Positions 52,906 to 52,926 of a stretch of DNA of 52,926 nt are shown here, piece after piece. Each line of letters starts with the position of its first letter. Within the stretch, counting starts at the first letter, position 1. The notes beneath the pieces are model-generated. The model was not told the DNA's origin, did not search any database, and saw only the letters and a program-made list of their open reading frames with translations. The stretch is from Actinomadura montaniterrae. GTDB lineage: Bacteria; Actinomycetota; Actinomycetes; Streptosporangiales; Streptosporangiaceae. A program made the translations under genes and the position numbers. The stretch spans positions 1 to 52,926 of the forward strand of contig NZ_WBMR01000047.1 in the NCBI RefSeq assembly GCF_008923365.1, given 5' to 3'.

Positions 52906-52926
52906 GGGGCAGGCTCCGCCTGCCCC
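52906..52926. terminator. Strong hairpin at the end of the window
   Basis: GGGGCAGGC (52906-52914) and GCCTGCCCC (52918-52926) make a perfect 9-bp stem with the loop TCC. It may be a terminator or the end of a repeat; the flank beyond is not visible. Apart from the fragment above and this hairpin, nothing was seen in 52551-52926. Confidence 0.4.

Overview
The window is chromosomal DNA of a high-G+C Gram-positive bacterium, almost certainly an actinomycete. The evidence is very GC-rich codon use, frequent GTG starts (and one TTG) behind strong Shine-Dalgarno sequences, an adenylate cyclase with six membrane spans and a HAMP domain, a DUF574-type methyltransferase, a hopanoid-associated glycosyltransferase, an NB-ARC/TPR regulator with an XRE-type HTH, DUF6745 and DUF6928 proteins, and many TetR/AraC regulators. 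The mix suggests the Actinomadura/Thermomonosporaceae area, but this is an inference from gene content only.

Layout. (1) 1-3.5 kb is core: a class III adenylate cyclase cut by the window edge, an amino-acid permease, tRNA-Asp, tRNA-Phe and a strong terminator. (2) 3.5-12.2 kb is an accessory island beside tRNA-Phe. It has a tyrosine integrase lacking its N-terminal half, abutting a broken TetR-like gene; a TIR-domain protein with a DUF7662-like N-terminus and markedly lower GC; a convergent NADAR-domain protein; a tyrosine phosphatase; several unknown small genes; an FAD oxidoreductase; and a decayed ECF41/SigJ-type sigma factor. (3) 12.2-24.9 kb alternates regulators and enzymes: TetR/SDR with a duplicated palindromic operator, a VOC protein, a secreted protein, a GH30 glycosidase, two long low-complexity unknowns overlapping tail to tail, TetR with a Vat/CatB-like acetyltransferase and its own palindrome, a methyltransferase, DUF6928, and an alkylsulfatase. 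(4) 24.8-33.3 kb holds the NB-ARC/TPR regulator divergent from an AhpD-like protein, a VOC gene whose 3' end abuts an IS200/IS605-type TnpB element, a stand-alone UvrA-like resistance protein and an AraC-VOC pair. (5) 33.4-52.9 kb is mostly metabolic: DUF574 methyltransferase, HpnB-like glycosyltransferase, potassium channel, DAD-type cupin dioxygenase with AraC, HtrA-like lipoprotein protease, methyltransferase, DUF2267, a GH15-glucose dehydrogenase operon, AMP nucleosidase, a Baeyer-Villiger-type monooxygenase, a DUF6745 pair, Tat-exported arylsulfotransferase, S4-domain protein, a coupled patatin-acyltransferase pair, an RBBP9-type hydrolase, and a methyltransferase remnant at the end.

How genes work together. 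The clearest linked sets are TetR+SDR and TetR+acetyltransferase (divergent, shared palindromes), AraC+VOC, GH15+glucose dehydrogenase (sugar hydrolysis then glucose oxidation), patatin+acyltransferase (deacylation and reacylation of lipids, translationally coupled), and DUF6745 with its 154-aa partner. The most interesting unexplained set is in the tRNA-Phe island, where a TIR protein with a recognisable candidate catalytic glutamate lies next to a NADAR-domain protein. Both families are tied to NAD+/ADP-ribose chemistry and both occur in conflict systems, so this is a candidate defence module. No CRISPR array, rRNA gene or complete prophage was seen.
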